NCBI RefSeq assembly: GCF_030272615.1
Contig: NC_081415.1
Coordinates: 186,559,994 to 186,623,993, forward strand
Origin: Cryptomeria japonica
Taxonomy: Eukaryota; Streptophyta; Pinopsida; Cupressales; Cupressaceae
Reading direction: 5' to 3'
DNA length: 64,000 bases
Shown: piece after piece, positions 60,339 to 64,000 of the stretch
Layout of the letters: each line of letters starts with the position of its first letter
Numbering within the stretch: position 1 is the first letter of the stretch
The notes under the pieces: generated by a model
Told to the model about the DNA's origin: nothing
The model's database searches: none
The model's input: only the letters and a program-made list of their open reading frames with translations
Translations under genes and position numbers: made by a program

Positions 60339-61361
60339 TGGAATCAATGAACGCTAAGAGGGGGGGTGAATCAGTGTTTTGCAATTCACAAATTTATTAA
60401 ACTGATATCAACCACCAAACCATAACACCAAGATTTTTACATGGAAACCTAGAAAGGGAAAAACCACCATGGGATTTGAACCCACAATATTATTATACTT
60501 TGATCAGGAATATGATAATATTACAAAAAGGGGAATACACTTGCATTCAAGGACACTACTAAGAGCTCATTTCTCAAATATAAAAGAGGGCTAAAACTTA
60601 GAGGACTCACTATCCTACAAATGATTACAAAAGATTACAATAGTGTCTGAAGTGAAGAATAACATCTACTAATGCCAAATAGCATTTTTGGTTAAGCTCA
60701 AGATTTCTTCTACCACTGATCTATCTCTCTACTCTGTTCTACTGCTCTGTCATATACCAAAGCACTATAACCTTCAATCACATTCACAAAACTTTTCACA
60801 TTCGCTCATACAGTCTTCTCACACTCATACCATAACACAAAGTTCTCAATTGAATTGGTCTTATATATTTGCATTAACAAATGTCGACTTCCAAAAACCA
60901 CATAACACGCAACATGAAATATGTAACCAACAAGTTGGCTCAATTCATTCACAAATCTATATGCAGACTTAAGAAAGATGATAACAAGCTTCACCCATAT
61001 CATCTCAATCTCCTCGAACTCAAAACCAATCACCAAAATCATCCCAAATATTTTGGATCACATGTTACACAAAAATAGCTTTGTTCTTCTTGAATCATTG
61101 GATACTAGACCTTTAATCTCGCTCATGAATCAACATCGAATATCAGGATTATGGAATAATCTATCTTGAACGTTGAATCATCTGCCTCTATTACCACAAC
61201 CAGAGATACACAACCAAAATCAAGATCTACACATTGTACTCATATTGTGCCATACATTGTATTCCACCATCCAAACTTATGCCTAACGATAATATAACTT
61301 TAGGTAAATTAAATCTACATGTGCAAGATATGATTTCTAAACTGATTTTCCATCAATGACA
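60339..61361 (-). repeat. Probable solo LTR of another Copia family in gag
   Basis: The minus strand runs TGTCATTGATGG to CATTGATTCCA, with inverted ends and the ctcttagcgttcattgattcc terminus seen in Copia LTRs whose other end is gtcattgatg. It interrupts Copia gag. The flanks actat (60334-60338) and actcc (61362-61366) agree at three of five positions only, so the duplication is not certain. No coding capacity. Confidence 0.6.
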
Positions 61362-62062
61362 ACTCCTAAACATCTCTCATACATTAATATTCACCGGAAC
61401 AATGTCTCTTATCAACAGGTACATCTTCAATCTTCTTAGTAGATTATAATACAACTTCCTTCTTGACAATGATATGATCCTCAAACCCCGATATCTCAAA
61501 GGAAGAGAGTGATCCATAGAGCTAATCCAAGGTATATGTATCCATGTTATGACCTTCTTGAATAGCATATAACTTAGGTTTATAAGATCTAGGAAATGTC
61601 CTCAATACTTTTCTCACAACTTTAGTTTCTCCCAGTGTTCCACTAACACCTCTTCTTGCACTTACTATCTCATTCACTTGGTGTAGGTAACCGTCAATGA
61701 TCTCATCTTTAGAAATCCTCACTATCTCAAATTTATACTTTAGATATACATCTTGACTTTCTTGTTCTTCATATCTCCTTCATAAATATTGCTCAACTTA
61801 TCCCAAATTTTCTTTGTAGATTTGCAACCCATGACCTTCAAGAACTCTAAGTCACTCAAACTACTAACAATTGCATTTCTTTCCTTGGCATTATTCTCAT
61901 GTTCATTAATGTCAATAAAAGTAGAGAGACCACCAATCAAAGTAGTATAACTAGTGCTAATAATATCCCATATTCCAAGCGATAGAGAATTCAAATAATA
62001 TTTCATTTGTGTCTTCCAAAAGAAATAATTTGTACCATAAAACTTTGGTACTTTGTAACTAT
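61362..62062 (-). pseudogene. Copia gag N-terminal half, broken
   Basis: Minus strand in order: VPKFYGTNYFFWKTQMKYYL (about 62050-61990), then SKCKSTKKIWDKLSNIYEGD-like text (about 61800), then GYLHQVNEIVSARRG and VLRTFPRSYKPKL (61522-61722), then FEISGFEDHIIVKKEVVL (about 61460). This is the UBN2-type Copia gag. The initiator ATG is not preserved clearly; FYGTNYFFW lies near the usual N-terminus. Several stops and frame changes. Confidence 0.85.
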
Positions 62063-62116
62063 CCTCCTACACTATCCCAGAGATTCCTCAAGCAGTCAAG
62101 CTTTACTTAGAGGAAC

Positions 62117-62131
62117 CTCACTTTAATACCA
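62117..62131 (-). promoter_or_regulatory. Primer-binding site of the Copia element
   Basis: The minus strand reads TGGTATTAAAGTGAG, close to the initiator-tRNA-Met site TGGTATCAGAG, one base after the LTR. Confidence 0.65.
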
Positions 62132-62375
62132 ATGTTTAACACACCACAAGACTAAGAGTGGGGGTAAACTAGTCTTATCCAAATCCTTTTAAACTTATTT
62201 AGTCATAAAAACTTATTAATTATTATTAACCAACTAAAAATCAATGAAAGATGAAACAATAAACAATAAACATATGAACACCAAAATTTTATGTGGAAAA
62301 CCTCATGTGGGAAAAAACATAGTGAGAATCACACTCACAATATAAATGATTGAATACAATGTTTTAGGAACAAAG

Positions 62376-63951
62376 TGATCAATTCTCAAAAATGTTATTT
62401 TAAAAGTTGTGTATTTTGTTAATCAATTTGTTTGGTGGTCGACTATATACTTGCATCCTTACTTATTTTTCTCTTGTAATTAACTAATTAGGAGATATAT
62501 TAGAAATAATATTTTGTATTGAATGCACTACTTCAAAGGCTAAAATTGATGAAGAAATGACCGTTTATTTAGACTCCATTGTTATATTACTGTCCTACCT
62601 TTTTGGATTTTGTTTCAAATCTCTTGGACTATTGTTTCATGAGGTGGAACCCTCAAACACATTTCTCAGTGACATAGAACTCCTGATTGCATTTCTAATG
62701 TTTTCAGCTAGGCGATGCAATTATTTTCTTAAATTGACTTAATTGGTTGCGTATGAAACTCTCATTTTCACCAATGATGAATTAAAGCATTACAATTAAT
62801 ACATCGAGTTCTCTCTAGTTTCTTTAGCAACCATTATCCATCTAGGTGAGTAACTCTATAATTTGAAATTCAAATAAGGATATGACTATATATCCACCTG
62901 TTCTTGGGTAGAAACTATTTATTTAGTTAGTCATCAGTTTGTAGAGTCTTGTCAATTCCTTCTGTAATTTCCAAACCTTGTTTTAGTCCCTTCTAGGAGC
63001 CAATTTGAATGCAAGCTAGAAGTTGATCTAAATATTGGTGTTAAAAGATCCCACCAGAGGAAAACCAAGGTCCGCTCAACCAAAGGGAGGTGATCTTGTG
63101 TTATTTCTTATTGTATATGTCCATTCTCTATTTATTATTTAGTTATCTTTCTTTCAGCAAGCTTCATATTTAGTATTAGAAATAAAAAAATCATTTCTAG
63201 TCAATAGCTATCATTTACAATTTATTTCTAGTTCAATAGTGTTTAAAGTTAATTGATTCTTTCACAAATGTTTATAATTAATATTTCATCAAGCTAGTTT
63301 AGATTCTCAAAATAGTTTAATTGATAATTTCATGTTACTTTATGATTTTAACAATAAATGACAATGGTGAGGGAAGCAGAGATTAGATAGAATCTTTATT
63401 GAATTGATTCATGGGATTTAGTTTTGTACATTGAATGTTCTTTAGAGTGGTATTTTAATTATTGCAAGCATAACATAGGTTTCATTTTCAACAAAGTAGA
63501 ATAGAATTTGAAATTTATGTGTTGTAGATTAAAATTAATCTTAGTCATAGTTGTAGGATTCCATGATTCGATCTCGATCAAGTTACGCCTGGATTGAACT
63601 AAAATCACCAAAGTCTCTTTTAGGATCAATTAAGCATTCTATTTTTAATTTATGTTAGTATTGAATAGCACTGTTAGCTTAGGACTTAGCTTTCAGTAGT
63701 AGTTTCCAAGATTAAGCATTCTAGTTTTAATCTATGTTAGTATTGAATAACACTGTTAGCTTAGGACTTAGCTTTCAGTAATAGTTTCCAAGAGCTCTTG
63801 ACAGAGCATGATTGAAGTGTGAGTCACTATTTTTAGTGAAAAACCCCCCAAATTGGAAATATCCTTATCACATTCAACTTTAAGAAACACCCAGTTCAAT
63901 AATTGAAAGATCAAATGATGTGAGTTGTGACATCAACTACCTTGCCCATCA
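62376..63951. mobile_element. Probable solo LTR (1576 bases) inside the Copia 5' LTR
   Basis: The insertion begins TGATCAATTC and ends GCCCATCA, flanked by caaag (62371-62375) and caaga (63952-63956). Ends of the TGAT...ATCA kind and the lack of ORFs suit a solo LTR, but no second copy exists here to prove it. Contains an 82-base tandem duplication at 63629-63792. Confidence 0.55.
63629..63792. repeat. 82-base tandem duplication
   Basis: attaagcattct starts at 63629 and 63711. Both copies run to agtttccaag with only a few substitutions, so the duplication is young compared with its surroundings. Confidence 0.85.
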
Positions 63952-64000
63952 CAAGACAAGGGAAGCTCACTAATCCTTATTTGGACTTGTAGGATAGGGA

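Larger units (their letters stand above)
14972..64000 (-). mobile_element. Ty1/Copia element, decayed and split by at least four insertions
   Basis: Removing the nested elements leaves a minus-strand Copia layout. The 5' LTR begins at 62133 and runs off the right edge, with PBS 62117-62131. Gag occupies 61362-62062, 60253-60338 and 50100-50371, then come protease, integrase, RT and RNase H (47104-50020), the last pol residues (16742-16831) and the 3' LTR (14972-16400). The split parts fit each other. The pol end VDIFTKALSKDTFEYL sits left of the array and the preceding VPTKG piece sits right of it. In gag, KSSKKYKG and KFPLKYFNCERIGHYASRC are separated by the 50372-60252 element. About 70 bases of the outer 3' LTR end are missing at 14972. 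All coding parts contain stops or frame changes. Confidence 0.85.
62133..64000 (-). repeat. Copia 5' LTR, interrupted and running off the window
   Basis: Starts on the plus strand with tgtttaacacacc. 62203-62370 matches the 3' LTR from 14972 on. Similarity breaks at 62375 and resumes at 63952 (acaagggaagctcact), so an insertion separates the two parts. Confidence 0.75.

Overview
This window looks like heterochromatic repeat DNA from a large, AT-rich land-plant genome. A gymnosperm is my best guess, but only a weak inference. The plant origin rests on Tat-lineage Ty3/Gypsy polyproteins with two RNase H domains, a plant mobile domain (PMD) fragment, Copia-type gag/pol remnants and plant tRNA primer sites. 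I found no host protein-coding gene, RNA gene or CRISPR array. Almost everything is LTR retrotransposon, much of it nested.

Layout from left to right. (1) 148-10239 is a Ty3/Gypsy Tat-type element on the + strand, flanked by gcact/acact. Its 5' LTR is fused directly to the end of the reverse transcriptase by a deletion with 5 bp of microhomology. Antisense, between integrase and 3' LTR, it carries a decayed PMD-type gene. (2) 10240-14971 is unassigned DNA with two degenerate tandem repeats and a relic integrase-chromodomain fragment. (3) From 14972 to beyond the right edge lies one decayed Ty1/Copia element on the minus strand. At least four later insertions split it: a 30.3-kb tandem Tat array (16832-47103, site duplication tctac), a short non-autonomous LTR element (50372-60252, ccttt), a probable solo LTR in gag (60339-61361) and a probable solo LTR in its own 5' LTR (62376-63951). 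The 50372-60252 element is itself interrupted by a 7.7-kb gag-protease-only Gypsy element on the + strand (51506-59233, cctac).

The tandem array has the form LTR, internal, LTR, internal, LTR, with one target-site duplication around the whole. Each internal region carries PBS, long leader, one gag-pol frame, spacer and polypurine tract. Both gag-pol frames are exactly 7308 nt. They carry 4 and 10 nonsense codons, none shared, and most fit C-to-T or G-to-A change. The order in gag-pol is gag, CHHC knuckle, protease, a G-patch-like segment, reverse transcriptase, RNase H, a second archaeal-type RNase H and integrase.

The best candidates for something new are the three-LTR array, the PMD gene present in one Tat element and missing from its relatives, the G-patch between protease and RT, the gag-protease-only element that shares a tRNA-Trp primer site with the autonomous Tat elements, and the LTR element whose internal region is only about 0.36 kb. 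Element boundaries and domains were read by eye. Divergence values and family names need alignment.
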